Assembly (NCBI RefSeq): GCF_000382425.1
Contig: NZ_KB908293.1
Span: 248,001 to 312,000, forward strand
Length of the DNA: 64,000 nucleotides
Direction of reading: 5' to 3'
DNA from: Empedobacter brevis NBRC 14943 = ATCC 43319
Lineage (GTDB): Bacteria > Bacteroidota > Bacteroidia > Flavobacteriales > Weeksellaceae
Part shown: in pieces, positions 8,389-17,825 of the stretch
Layout of the letters: every line of letters starts with the position of its first letter
How positions within the stretch are numbered: the stretch's first letter is position 1
The notes under the pieces: model-generated
Databases searched by the model: none
Told to the model about the DNA's origin: nothing
The model's input: only the letters and a program-made list of their open reading frames with translations
Position numbers and translations under genes: made by a program

Positions 8389-9486
8389 TTACAATAAATC
8401 ATAAAACTTACCAGGAAGTGTTGAAATAATCTGTTTCAACTCTAAATCTAGTAACAAAGGCATTAATTCATACGATTTTAAATCTAGGTCAAATGATATT
8501 TTATCAATATGCTGTTTTCCATTGATAGTTAGATAATCTACAAGTACTTTTTCTTCTTCCGAAAAGTCTACAAATAAATTCATTTGTTTCGCTTTCTTTT
8601 TTGAATTAAAATTGAAATAATCAATAATATCTTTCGAATTTTCGACCAAGTAAGCCTGATGAGATTTAATCAAATAATTACATCCAATACTTAAAATGTC
8701 TGTCGATTTTCCTGGCAAAGCAAATACTTCACGATTATATTCATTCGCAAATTTTGCAGTGACTAAACTCCCTCCTTTAAACGCAGACTCCACAACAATT
8801 GTAATATCAGACAAACCGGCTATCAGTCTATTGCGTTGTAAGAAAGCTTCTGGTAAAACGCTTTTAAAGCTAGGTTGTTCTGTGATCCAGCCACCTTTAT
8901 GTAATATTTCCATTGCTATTTTTTTATGGGATGCCGGATAAATTCGTTCTAAATTTGTTCCCATAACTGCCCAAGTTTCAAGTTCTTTTTTCACTGCATG
9001 ATTGTGCGCTTCGACATCACAACCATAAGCCAAACCACTTACAATTGTCACATCAAAATCAGACAAACCTTCTATCAATTCTGTTATAAAAATTCGTCCG
9101 TAATTGGTCATTTTTCTTGTACCGACAATAGCAATCTTTTTATTATTGAATTGATTAAAATTCAAGTTGCCTTTACAAAAAATGACCAAAGGTGCATCTA
9201 TACATTCTCTTAACAGTAGAGGATAATCTTGGTCATAAAATGTTAGGACATTGATTTGATTATTTTTACAAAATTCAATTTCAGTTAAAGCTAAATCCAA
9301 CCATTTTTTATTTCCAAAATCTTTGCTCATTTGCCAACCAATTCCCGAAATTTGCATCAAATCTTTTGGTTTACAATTCCAGGCAGTTTCTGCCGAACCA
9401 AAAAACTGGATAATTTTTCGAGCTGTAACATCGCCAATTCCTTTCTGAAAAGAAAGTGCTAAGATATAAGGTAAATCGGTTTGCAT
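8389..9486 (-). CDS. dprA: DNA-processing protein DprA (Smf)
   Basis: DprA binds incoming single-stranded DNA during natural transformation and loads RecA. The 365-aa protein has an N-terminal helix-hairpin-helix region (ISGIGWQ near residue 47), the central Rossmann-like DprA domain with KIAIVGTRK near 116-124 and the signature VSGLAYGCDVEAH near 150-162, QRNRLIAGLSD near 230 and GGSLVTAKFA, and a C-terminal winged-helix region. This is full length with all conserved blocks. It is divergent from the HU/SPOR gene and 58 bp upstream of porZ on the same strand. Presence of dprA alone does not prove competence. Confidence 0.93.
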   Translation of the reverse strand: MQTDLPYILALSFQKGIGDVTARKIIQFFGSAETAWNCKPKDLMQISGIGWQMSKDFGNKKWLDLALTEIEFCKNNQINVLTFYDQDYPLLLRECIDAPLVIFCKGNLNFNQFNNKKIAIVGTRKMTNYGRIFITELIEGLSDFDVTIVSGLAYGCDVEAHNHAVKKELETWAVMGTNLERIYPASHKKIAMEILHKGGWITEQPSFKSVLPEAFLQRNRLIAGLSDITIVVESAFKGGSLVTAKFANEYNREVFALPGKSTDILSIGCNYLIKSHQAYLVENSKDIIDYFNFNSKKKAKQMNLFVDFSEEEKVLVDYLTINGKQHIDKISFDLDLKSYELMPLLLDLELKQIISTLPGKFYDLL

Positions 9487-9540
9487 AATGTTAAATTATT
9501 AATATTAAACCAACTAAGCAGAATTTTAAGTATTTATTTT

Positions 9541-9570
9541 TTGCTAAATCTAAAAAAAATGTTAATTTCG
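9541..9570 (+). promoter_or_regulatory. Putative promoter for the HU/SPOR gene
   Basis: TTG at 9541-9543, a 19-base spacer and TAATTTCG at 9563-9570 (one mismatch to TAnnTTTG). The ATG at 9575 is four bases downstream, so transcription would begin at or next to the start codon. Confidence 0.5.
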
Positions 9571-9574
9571 TAAT

Positions 9575-10720
9575 ATGAGGTTAGAAGAGCATATTAGTCA
9601 ATTATTATTTGAGCACGATTGTGTAATCGTTCCCAACTTTGGTGCATTCATTTCAAATACTGCAAATGTGGTGTTTGATGAGCAAACAAACACATTTATT
9701 CCACCACGAAAAGAACTTTCTTTCAATTCTACTTTAACAAAAAGTGATGGTGTTTTGGTGAATAAAATTGTGCATGATGAACCCATGTCTTTCGAAAATG
9801 CCCAAACATTTTTGAATGAACACGTTTATTTTTGGCAAGAACATTTGAAAAATGGAAAAATTTTAACCTTACACAATATTGGCTCATTACAATTTAATGA
9901 AGCCGGAAAAATTGACTTCAAACCAGAAAATGCTCAAAATTATTTCATTGCCGCTTACGGTCTTTCAAATTTACAAGCCAATTACATTTTAGATTCATCT
10001 AAAACTAAAACCTCTAGTAAACACATGTCTAAATTTTTAGCCGCAGCCTCATTAATTCCCATTATTGTTGGTGGCTTCTTATATTTTAATACACCGCAAC
10101 CCGTACAAAAATTTGTAACAGAACAATGGAGCGGTTTAGTTTTGCCAATTATTGGTAACGATAAGACAAAGGAAGCTGAAAAAGCGATACAATATGATGT
10201 ATATAATATGCCGCAAACGATTGCTGAACCTTCTTTGGTTGAATATCAAATTGCAGAAACAGTAACTAAAACAGATACAATTGAAACACCTAAAAAAGTT
10301 GAAATTACAGTTGTAAAAGAAACTAAACTGAATGAAACTGACAAGGAAATAACTGCAATTGTAAAAGAAAAACCTTCAACAAAAGAGATTGTAAAAACAG
10401 AAACGAAAAAATTAACAAAAGTAGAAGCTCCTAAAAAGAAAGAGGATACTAAAGTTGTTGATAAAAAAGAAGCAGCTCTTACAAAATCTACGAATAAAAA
10501 ATACCAAGTAATTGCCGCTTCATTAAAACGTCAAGAAGATGCTGATCGTTTAGTTGGTGAATTGAAAAAACAAGGTTACAAAGATGCCGGAATTTCTTAT
10601 GTTAAAGGTCGCTATTACTATGTCACATATAGCACTTTCAATAATATGGATGATGCACAAAAATATATGAATGATGTAAATAAAAAATCACCCGGAACTT
10701 GGGTTAGAACCGATAATTAA
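9575..10720 (+). CDS. HU-CCDC81-like / SPOR domain transmembrane protein
   Basis: A 381-aa single-pass protein. Residues 1-140 match the tandem bacterial HU-CCDC81 domains seen at the N-terminus of Bacteroidota SPOR proteins (HDCVIVPNFGAFISN near 14-28, LHNIGSLQF near 110). One membrane helix is at about 151-168 (FLAAASLIPIIVGGFLYF). A long Lys/Glu/Thr-rich linker follows (190-305). The C-terminus (305-378) is a SPOR domain, which binds denuded peptidoglycan glycans at the division site. This topology puts HU-like domains in the cytoplasm and SPOR in the periplasm. HU domains usually bind DNA, but DNA binding in this fusion is inference. It is divergent from dprA. Confidence 0.85.
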   Translation: MRLEEHISQLLFEHDCVIVPNFGAFISNTANVVFDEQTNTFIPPRKELSFNSTLTKSDGVLVNKIVHDEPMSFENAQTFLNEHVYFWQEHLKNGKILTLHNIGSLQFNEAGKIDFKPENAQNYFIAAYGLSNLQANYILDSSKTKTSSKHMSKFLAAASLIPIIVGGFLYFNTPQPVQKFVTEQWSGLVLPIIGNDKTKEAEKAIQYDVYNMPQTIAEPSLVEYQIAETVTKTDTIETPKKVEITVVKETKLNETDKEITAIVKEKPSTKEIVKTETKKLTKVEAPKKKEDTKVVDKKEAALTKSTNKKYQVIAASLKRQEDADRLVGELKKQGYKDAGISYVKGRYYYVTYSTFNNMDDAQKYMNDVNKKSPGTWVRTDN

Positions 10721-10744
10721 TACATCTTTTTAATAGTATAAATC

Positions 10745-10775
10745 GAAATAAGCTGCCTTTTGGGCAGCTTATTTC
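10745..10775 (+). terminator. Terminator after the HU/SPOR gene
   Basis: A 13-bp perfect stem (GAAATAAGCTGCC with GGCAGCTTATTTC) with a 5-nt loop, followed by an interrupted T-run. It lies between convergent genes. Confidence 0.8.
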
Positions 10776-10797
10776 TTTGTTAGAATGAATATGAAAA

Positions 10798-12246
10798 CTA
10801 CTTCCAGCCTCCGCCTAAACTTTTGTAAATAGCGACAACTGTACTTAATTGTTTTTCTTTTGTTTCAATTAATTCCATTTTGGCATCCAATAAATCACGC
10901 TGAGTTGTTAAAACCTCCAAATAATCAGCACGATTATTTTTAAACAATTGATTTGCAATATCAATCGATTCTACAAGTGCTTTCGCTTGTTTATCTTTGT
11001 AAGAATAACTTTGTTCTAAATTATTAATCTTCGACATTTGATTTGACACTTCTAAATAAGCATTCAAAATCGTTTTATCATATTCGTACAAAGCTTGTAT
11101 TTGACGAGCATTCGCCGTATTAAATTCTGCTTTAATTGCACTTTTATTAATGATAGGTGCTGCTAATTCACCGGCCAACGAATACAAAATAGACTCAGGC
11201 ATTTTGATTAAATATGAAGGTTTGAACGCATTTAATCCTAAAGCAGCAGAAATATTAAGTGACGGATAAAATTCTGCACGAGCCACTTTTACATCTAAAG
11301 CAGAAGCTTTCAATTCTAATTCTGCTTGTTTGATATCAGGACGATTTGACAACAATTCTGATGGAATTCCAGCATGCATTGTTTGTGGAATCAAATCCAT
11401 AAAAGATGAACCTTCACGTTTTATCGTTTGTGGGTATCTTCCTAATAACGCATTGATTCTATTTTCTGTCTCCGTAATATCTTGTTTAATATTAAATTCT
11501 TCACTCTCTGATTTTAATAATTCAGCATCAAATTTCTTCACTGCTAATTCTGTTTCTCGTGCAGCTTCTTTTTGAATTTTTACAACGCGAAGTGACTCTT
11601 TCTGCAACTCAATATTTCGATGAATTAAATCTAATTGACTATCCAATGATAACAATTCGTAATAAGATGAAGCTATTTCAGAAATCAAATTTGTCAAGAC
11701 AAAATTCTTTCCTTCAACCGTTGATAAATATCGTGCAATCGAAGCATCTTTCGAATTACGCAGTTTCTTCCAAATATCAACTTCCCAATCAGCACTCAAC
11801 CCAATTGCATAATCCATCAAAGGATCAGGCATTTCTTTCCCAGGTTTTATTTCTGTCGAAGCATCTCCGGCACCCTGACTTGTGTAACGACCAACTTTCT
11901 CCACTCCAATTCCAGCAGTTGCTGCAACAGTCGGAGATAATTTTCCATTCTTGTACATCACTTCATTTTTAGAAATCTCAATTTCTTGAAGTGTAATCAT
12001 CAATTCTTGGTTATTTTTCAACGCTTCTTCAATCAAAACTTCCAAATTAGGATCGGTAAAAAATTGTTTCCAAGGCGTTAATCCAGAACTTGGTAAATCT
12101 TCATTTTGAATATTTTGATAAGTCTCCGGAATTTTTGGTGTTTGATGATTTTCTATCTCTTTACTAACTGCAGGAGCTTTACAGCTCCAAACCATTGTTC
12201 CAAAAAGACCAATTGTTATTATATTTTTAAAACTATTTTTATTCAT
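10798..12246 (-). CDS. RND efflux outer-membrane lipoprotein (TolC/NodT/OprM family)
   Basis: Outer-membrane channel of a tripartite efflux pump. The 482-aa protein has a lipoprotein signal with the lipid-attached Cys at residue 22 (GTMVWSC). It has two outer-membrane-factor repeats with long amphipathic helices, including the family stretch ELLSNRPDIKQAELELKAS and SLGGGW at the C-terminus. It overlaps the end of the RND gene by eight bases, so it is the last gene of the MFP-RND-OMF operon. Substrates (drugs, bile salts, solvents) cannot be told from sequence. Confidence 0.93.
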   Translation of the reverse strand: MNKNSFKNIITIGLFGTMVWSCKAPAVSKEIENHQTPKIPETYQNIQNEDLPSSGLTPWKQFFTDPNLEVLIEEALKNNQELMITLQEIEISKNEVMYKNGKLSPTVAATAGIGVEKVGRYTSQGAGDASTEIKPGKEMPDPLMDYAIGLSADWEVDIWKKLRNSKDASIARYLSTVEGKNFVLTNLISEIASSYYELLSLDSQLDLIHRNIELQKESLRVVKIQKEAARETELAVKKFDAELLKSESEEFNIKQDITETENRINALLGRYPQTIKREGSSFMDLIPQTMHAGIPSELLSNRPDIKQAELELKASALDVKVARAEFYPSLNISAALGLNAFKPSYLIKMPESILYSLAGELAAPIINKSAIKAEFNTANARQIQALYEYDKTILNAYLEVSNQMSKINNLEQSYSYKDKQAKALVESIDIANQLFKNNRADYLEVLTTQRDLLDAKMELIETKEKQLSTVVAIYKSLGGGWK

Positions 12247-15200
12247 CTTCAGTGATTTCTTCAGTTAAAGGGTTCTCGTCTTCGTATTTCACCAATTGCA
12301 TTTTATCCGCCAAAGCGCCAAAAGCAACATATAAACCGGGTACAATAAACAATCCGAAAATAGTTCCGAACAACATTCCGCCAGCAGCTGCAGTACCAAT
12401 TGTTCTATTTCCTACAGCTCCAGGTCCCGAAGCAATAACCAAGGGAATAAGTCCTGCAATGAACGCAAAAGACGTCATCAAAATTGGACGAAAACGAACT
12501 CCGGCACCTTCAATTGCAGCTTTTACAATAGAATAGCCTTCGTTGTGTTTCTGTACCGCAAATTCAATAATTAACACCGCATTTTTGCCGAGAAGTCCAA
12601 TCAACATCACCATTGCTACTTGTGCATAGATGTTATTTTCTAATCCTAATAATTTCAAGAAGAAAAATGCTCCAAAAATTCCTGTTGGTAACGAAATGAT
12701 AACAGGTAAAGGCAAAATAAAACTTTCGTATTGTGCAGCTAAAATCATGTAAACGAATATTAAGCAGATAGCGAAAATAATGACTGCTTCATTTCCTCGA
12801 GAAACCTCATCTTTCGATATTCCTGCCCAATCAATTCCAAACCCGCGAGGTAATGTATTTTTAGCCACTTCATTAATCGCCGCAATTGCTTGTCCACTAC
12901 TGTAACCTTGCGCTGGCGTTCCGCTAATTTCTGCTGCATTGTACATGTTGTGACGAGTAATTTCGGATAACCCATATACTTTTTCAATTTTCATAAAAGC
13001 TGCATACGGAACCATTTCACCTTGATCATTTTTGACATACAACTTCAACAAATCCTCTGGTAAAGCACGATATTCTGGCGAAGCCTGAACCATTACTTTA
13101 TAAGGTCGATCAAATTTGATAAAACTTGTTTCGTAATTAGAACCAACCAAAGTTGATAAATTATCCATCGCATTTTCAATAGAAACCCCTTTTTGTTCGG
13201 CAATATCATTGTCAATTTTTAAAACATATTGAGGAAACGAAGCGCTATAAAATGTAAATACAGAACTCAATTCCGGACGACGACTCAATTCTTTTACAAA
13301 ATCCCGGCTCACTTCTTCCATTTTATGATAATCGCCACTACCTGCTTTATCCAACAATCTCAACTCAAAACCTCCGGCAGCTCCATAGCCTGGAACAGAA
13401 GGAGGCTGAAAATATTCAATATTAGCTCCGTTAATATTTCCTGCTTTTTCTTCTAATTCTTTGATAATTTCTTCGGCAGATTTTGATCGGTCTTCCCAAC
13501 TTTTCAGGTTAATTAAACAAGTTCCTGAATTGGCCCCGGTTCCTTCCGTTAAAATTTCGTAACCAGCCAAAGATGAAACCGATGAAACACCATCTATTCC
13601 TTCAGCAATTTTTTGTAATTTTTGAGAGACTTCATTTGTTCTTTCTAATGTTGAACCCGGAGGAGTTTGAATAATCGCATAAAACATTCCTTGGTCTTCA
13701 TTTGGAATAAATCCTGAAGGCAAATTATTATTCAGAAAGAAAACTCCGGCACAAAACGCTAATAATATCCCGAAAGTAACTGTTCGTTTATTTACTGTTT
13801 TAGTTAAAACTTTTTCATATTTAAAAGATCCCTTGTTGAACAAATTATTAAACTTCAATAAAAACCGATTTAATATTGTTTTCTTTCTCGATTGATGATG
13901 ATTATTCTTCAAAATCATCGCGCATAAAGCAGGAGTTAACGTTAAGGCAACAACACCCGAAAGAATAATAGACGTTGCCATTGTAATCGAGAATTGTCTA
14001 TAGAAAATTCCTACCGGACCAGACATAAAAGCAACAGGAATAAACACAGCTGCCATTACAAATGTAATCGCAATAATTGCCCCGCTAATTTCGCGCATAG
14101 CTTCTTCCGTCGCTCGCAAAGGAGACAGATTTTTCTCTTCCATCTTAGCATGTACTGCTTCAATCACCACAATTGCATCATCAACAACAACTCCAATGGC
14201 CATTACAAGCGCGAACAAGGAAATTAGATTCAATGTAATTCCAAAGAAATTCATCAATGCAAATGTTCCTACCAATGAAACAGGAACTGCTAAAGCAGGA
14301 ATCAACGTAGAACGCCAATCGCCCAAAAATAAAAATACCACAATACCAACTAAAATAAAGGCTTCAAAAAGCGTATGAACAACTTTTTCCATTGAAGCAT
14401 CTAAGAATTTAGAAACATCATATGAGATCTCATAATCCATTCCTTTAGGTAAATTATTTTCTTTCAAATCTGCCATCAATGATTTGATGTTTTTGATGAC
14501 TTCACTCGCATTGCTTCCATAGGATTGTTTAATCACAATTGCTGCAGAAGGTTTGCCATTTAACGTAGAGTAAATATCATACATCGAACTTCCAAATTCA
14601 ATGCCCGCAACATCTTTCAACCGCAAGATTTCACCGTTAGTATTCGCTCTTAAAATGATATTTCCATATTGCTCTTTTGTATTGTACCGACCTGAATATT
14701 TCAATACATATTCAAATGCTTCAGAACGTTTTCCTGAGCTTTCACCAGTTTTTCCCGGTGAAGCTTCAATACTTTGTTCGTCTAATGCTTTCATCACATC
14801 ATCCGCAGAAATATTATACGCTTGCATACGATCAGGTTTCAACCATACACGCATCGCATATTCTCTGTTACCTAAAATATCAGCATCTCCAACTCCATTA
14901 ATACGTTTTAACTCAGATAAAATATTGATATCTGCATAATTGTATAAAAATTGTTGATCTGCTTTTGGGTCGTTACTGTACAAGTTAATGTACATCAACA
15001 TATTCGATTCTTCACGCGTAATCTTCACTCCTTCTCGGACAACCAACGGCGGAAGTTTATTCACAACCGAAGAAACACGGTTTTGCACATTTACCGCTGC
15101 AATATTGGGATCTGTCCCCAAATCAAAAATAACCTGAATAGAAGCTTCTCCATCGTTCCCTGCATCAGATGTAATATATTTCATCCCGGGAACACCATTT

Positions 15201-15406
15201 AATGCACGTTCCAATGGAATGACAACTGATTTTATCAATAACTCGTTATTCGCACCAGGATATTCCGCTGTAATATTCACCTTTGGTGGAGAAATCGAAG
15301 GAAATTGCGTGACAGGTAATTTGACTAATGACAGAATTCCTAAGAAAACTATAATCAACGAAATGACAATCGAAAGAACGGGTCTTCGAATAAATTTATC
15401 AAACAT
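12239..15406 (-). CDS. RND efflux permease, HAE1 (AcrB-like) family
   Basis: Inner-membrane proton-driven pump, 1055 aa, the usual length. It starts with MFDKFIRRPVLSIVISLIIV (TM1). The proton-relay aspartates are in MAIGVVVDDAIVVIEAV (about residue 405), and the matching Lys is in GLLGKNAVLIIEFAV near 945. Conserved porter-domain blocks such as NVQNRVSSV and GYSSGQA are present, with twelve expected TM helices in two groups. The C-terminus ends in a charged Glu/Asp tail. It lies 17 bp downstream of the MFP gene and overlaps the outer-membrane factor. No regulator gene is adjacent. Confidence 0.95.
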   Translation of the reverse strand: MFDKFIRRPVLSIVISLIIVFLGILSLVKLPVTQFPSISPPKVNITAEYPGANNELLIKSVVIPLERALNGVPGMKYITSDAGNDGEASIQVIFDLGTDPNIAAVNVQNRVSSVVNKLPPLVVREGVKITREESNMLMYINLYSNDPKADQQFLYNYADINILSELKRINGVGDADILGNREYAMRVWLKPDRMQAYNISADDVMKALDEQSIEASPGKTGESSGKRSEAFEYVLKYSGRYNTKEQYGNIILRANTNGEILRLKDVAGIEFGSSMYDIYSTLNGKPSAAIVIKQSYGSNASEVIKNIKSLMADLKENNLPKGMDYEISYDVSKFLDASMEKVVHTLFEAFILVGIVVFLFLGDWRSTLIPALAVPVSLVGTFALMNFFGITLNLISLFALVMAIGVVVDDAIVVIEAVHAKMEEKNLSPLRATEEAMREISGAIIAITFVMAAVFIPVAFMSGPVGIFYRQFSITMATSIILSGVVALTLTPALCAMILKNNHHQSRKKTILNRFLLKFNNLFNKGSFKYEKVLTKTVNKRTVTFGILLAFCAGVFFLNNNLPSGFIPNEDQGMFYAIIQTPPGSTLERTNEVSQKLQKIAEGIDGVSSVSSLAGYEILTEGTGANSGTCLINLKSWEDRSKSAEEIIKELEEKAGNINGANIEYFQPPSVPGYGAAGGFELRLLDKAGSGDYHKMEEVSRDFVKELSRRPELSSVFTFYSASFPQYVLKIDNDIAEQKGVSIENAMDNLSTLVGSNYETSFIKFDRPYKVMVQASPEYRALPEDLLKLYVKNDQGEMVPYAAFMKIEKVYGLSEITRHNMYNAAEISGTPAQGYSSGQAIAAINEVAKNTLPRGFGIDWAGISKDEVSRGNEAVIIFAICLIFVYMILAAQYESFILPLPVIISLPTGIFGAFFFLKLLGLENNIYAQVAMVMLIGLLGKNAVLIIEFAVQKHNEGYSIVKAAIEGAGVRFRPILMTSFAFIAGLIPLVIASGPGAVGNRTIGTAAAGGMLFGTIFGLFIVPGLYVAFGALADKMQLVKYEDENPLTEEITEDE

Positions 15407-15423
15407 AACTTTGAATTTTTAGA

Positions 15424-16506
15424 TTAGTTTGATTTTAATTTTAACGATGAAAGAACTTTTTTAGGTGCAATAAATTTCGTTTTGATTTTATCATCCTCTT
15501 TCACTTTCTGAACACCTTCCAACAAAATATTATCTTTCTCCGAAAGTCCACTTTCTACCACATAAAGATCTGGCATTTCTAGACCAATCGTGATATTTCT
15601 CGATTTCACAACACCATTTTTATCTACTATAAAAACATAGGTTTTATCTTGAATTTCGTAGGTTGCTTTTTGTGGAATTAATAGAGCATCATGTAACGGA
15701 ACTGTCATTTTAACTTTCCCTGTTTCGCCATTTCTTAACAAATGATTCGGGTTGGCAAAACGCGCACGAAACGCAATATTTCCTGTTTCGTTGTTAAATT
15801 CTCCTTCTATCGTTTCCACCATCCCTTTCTCAGGCAAAGGTTTATTATTCGCCATAATCAACGAAACTTGTTTGCTTGCTCTATCTTGAATATTGGTTTG
15901 ATAATCTAAATACTCAGGCTCAGAAACGTTGAAATAAGCAAACATTGATGAATTGTCAGACAAATTTGTCAATAACATTCCTTCATCAATTAAGCTTCCT
16001 AATTTCATTGGAATTCTATCAATCACTCCGGAAAATGGCGCACGAATATCTGTAAACGATAAATGTAATTGAGCCAATTGCATTTCTGCTCTCGATTTTT
16101 CTAGTCGAGCTTGTGCAATCGCTTTTTCGTTCTTAGAAACGACATTGTTATCTGCCAAAGTTGTTGAGTTTTGTAATTCAATTTGCGCTTCTTTTACCTC
16201 AGCTTTCGATTTTAAATATTCAGCTTGATACATCGAAGGCATAATGCGAAACAGCAATTGTCCAGCATGCACATATTGACCTTCATCCACAAAAATCTTT
16301 TGCAAATAACCTTTTTCTTGCGCACGAATTTCGATATTTCGTACCGATTGAATTTGGGCTACATAATCCTTATCCACAATTGTATCCATTTTGATTGGCA
16401 TCGTGATTGGATAATCTTTCACTTCTTCTTTTTCCTGTTTTTTTGACGAACAACTTGTTGTCAACCATACAGTACTCAGAGCAACAAATAATGCGACTCT
16501 TTTCAT
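15424..16506 (-). CDS. RND efflux periplasmic adaptor (membrane fusion protein, AcrA family)
   Basis: Periplasmic adaptor joining the RND pump to the outer-membrane channel. The ATG at 16504-16506 is chosen over the longer TTG frame (to 16572) because it yields a lipoprotein signal with a lipobox Cys at residue 19 (WLTTSC), giving 360 aa. Visible are the lipoyl-like half motifs (EIRAQEKGYLQKIFVDEGQYVHAGQLLF and IRAPFSGVIDRI blocks), a helical hairpin between them, and the beta-barrel region ending IPQKATYEI. It is the first gene of the efflux operon. Confidence 0.93.
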   Translation of the reverse strand: MKRVALFVALSTVWLTTSCSSKKQEKEEVKDYPITMPIKMDTIVDKDYVAQIQSVRNIEIRAQEKGYLQKIFVDEGQYVHAGQLLFRIMPSMYQAEYLKSKAEVKEAQIELQNSTTLADNNVVSKNEKAIAQARLEKSRAEMQLAQLHLSFTDIRAPFSGVIDRIPMKLGSLIDEGMLLTNLSDNSSMFAYFNVSEPEYLDYQTNIQDRASKQVSLIMANNKPLPEKGMVETIEGEFNNETGNIAFRARFANPNHLLRNGETGKVKMTVPLHDALLIPQKATYEIQDKTYVFIVDKNGVVKSRNITIGLEMPDLYVVESGLSEKDNILLEGVQKVKEDDKIKTKFIAPKKVLSSLKLKSN

Positions 16507-16550
16507 AATTCTTCTAACTATTAAATGTAAAATTTGATTAAATGGATTTC

Positions 16551-16572
16551 TTGGTAGAAGTAGTTTTACCAA
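16551..16572. repeat. Inverted repeat in the efflux-operon leader
   Basis: TTGGTA and TACCAA arms separated by 10 bases, 45-66 bases upstream of the adaptor start. It could be a regulator-binding site, but the arms are short. Confidence 0.25.
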
Positions 16573-16662
16573 AAAATATTACATACAAAAATTTGCTAAT
16601 CCTCAGCTATTCATGGACTGAACATTAATTTTTGGTGTCATTTTAAAAATTTAAGAAATCAA

Positions 16663-17064
16663 TCAAATTCTGATTGTACGTAACAGAATGTACTTACAAC
16701 TGGAAAATTTGATGGTTTTATTGTAGAAGATGCGCTTTTTTCTTAAACCTTGAATAATAAAATTTAAGACCAAAACAACGCTTAATAGTTTGATACAAGT
16801 TTCTAAATCGATTTTATTTGACGTCTGAAAATCATCATCAATCGTTTCGATACCTGGATTAAATTCTTGAAATTGGATAGAATTTGAAGTTTGAGAAAAT
16901 TTAGTTTCAATCACTTTACTTGCGTGATAAACATGTGTATTATCGTTGACAACGGTTTGTGAACTTAAATTTCCTTGAGAATGTTGCGTACCTGCAAATA
17001 CTTTGGTTTCCGCAAAAAACAGCAGAAACAAAGCCGATAGCAAGTATGTAATAAACATTTTCAT
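16663..17064 (-). CDS. Small exported/membrane protein of unknown function
   Basis: The ATG at 17062-17064 is preferred to the upstream TTG frame and gives 133 aa. Residues 1-23 are a signal peptide or membrane anchor (ITYLLSALFLLFFAETKVFAG). A polar Ser/Gln/Asn-rich stretch follows, then a second hydrophobic segment near 87-104 (LLSVVLVLNFIIQG) followed by Lys/Arg residues, suggesting a C-terminal membrane anchor with a basic cytoplasmic end. No family is recognised. It lies upstream of the efflux operon on the same strand with a ~155-base gap, and could be transcribed with it, but nothing links it to efflux. Confidence 0.45.
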   Translation of the reverse strand: MKMFITYLLSALFLLFFAETKVFAGTQHSQGNLSSQTVVNDNTHVYHASKVIETKFSQTSNSIQFQEFNPGIETIDDDFQTSNKIDLETCIKLLSVVLVLNFIIQGLRKKRIFYNKTIKFSSCKYILLRTIRI

Positions 17065-17251
17065 AATTCTGTTCAAATGTAAGACTAGAAATAATACAAT
17101 AATCTATATTAACATTTTTTAACGTCCATTTTTTTCAATACAGATATTGGACTACAAGTCAACTCATTAAAATTTTATTCATCTCTTCCCTTTACTCATT
17201 TTAAAAACTCATTTTTTTTATTGAAATTTGCCCTTCAACAAACAAAAGTAT

Positions 17252-17770
17252 ATGGCGAAAGCAAAAAAAGCAATCGATTCGTTAGCAATAATGACGAATT
17301 TGGTTTTACCAAATGAAACAAATAATTTGGGCAATATGTTTGGAGGTGAACTTCTTGCAGCAATGGATCGAATTTCTTCTATTTCAGCTAAAATGCATGG
17401 AGGAAGTTTCTTGGTTGTGACCGCAAGTGTAAATCATGTGGCTTTCAATATCCCAATTCCAATGGGTAGCACAATCAAATTAGAATCTAAAGTAACCCGT
17501 GCATTTAATTCTTCGATGGAAGTCTATGTAGATGTGTTTGTTTATGATTACGAAAACTGCGTATACAACCAAACAAATAGTGGTATTTATACGTTTGTTG
17601 CAGTAGATAACGACAATAAACCTGTCGCTGTCCCTGAATTGATTCCTGAATCACCTCAAGAAATAGAGCGATTCAATGCAGCCTTAAGACGTAAACAATT
17701 AAGTTTGATTTTGGCGGGACGCATGCAACCTTCAGAAGCTCATGAATTGAAATCATTATTTATAGAATAA
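17252..17770 (+). CDS. Acyl-CoA thioesterase, hotdog fold (YciA/BFIT-like)
   Basis: Cytoplasmic thioesterase hydrolysing acyl-CoA to fatty acid and CoA. The ATG at 17252 (MAKAKKAIDS) is chosen instead of an in-frame TTG at 17228, giving 172 aa. The hotdog active-site stretch NNLGNMFGGELLAAMDRIS contains the conserved Asn, Gly-Gly and Asp of this family, and TASVNHVAFNIPIP forms the next strand. An extra C-terminal helical tail (RRKQLSLILAGRM) follows the hotdog domain. It converges on a second hotdog gene (17826-18221) across a shared terminator. Confidence 0.87.
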   Translation: MAKAKKAIDSLAIMTNLVLPNETNNLGNMFGGELLAAMDRISSISAKMHGGSFLVVTASVNHVAFNIPIPMGSTIKLESKVTRAFNSSMEVYVDVFVYDYENCVYNQTNSGIYTFVAVDNDNKPVAVPELIPESPQEIERFNAALRRKQLSLILAGRMQPSEAHELKSLFIE

Positions 17771-17777
17771 TTTTAAG

Positions 17778-17816
17778 AACTAAAAAAGTCGAAACAATGT
17801 TTCGACTTTTTTAGTT
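17778..17816. terminator. Bidirectional terminator between the two thioesterase genes
   Basis: An 18-bp perfect stem (AACTAAAAAAGTCGAAAC and its complement) with a 3-nt loop and T-runs on both strands. Confidence 0.88.
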
Positions 17817-17825
17817 TATCCTTTG

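Noticed and set aside
11559-11972. 137-codon plus-strand frame inside the outer-membrane factor gene
   Set aside because: Antisense shadow with improbable Gln/Leu/Ser-rich composition.
14601-14939. 112-codon plus-strand frame inside the RND permease
   Set aside because: Shadow of a well-conserved gene on the other strand; no start context or recognisable protein.
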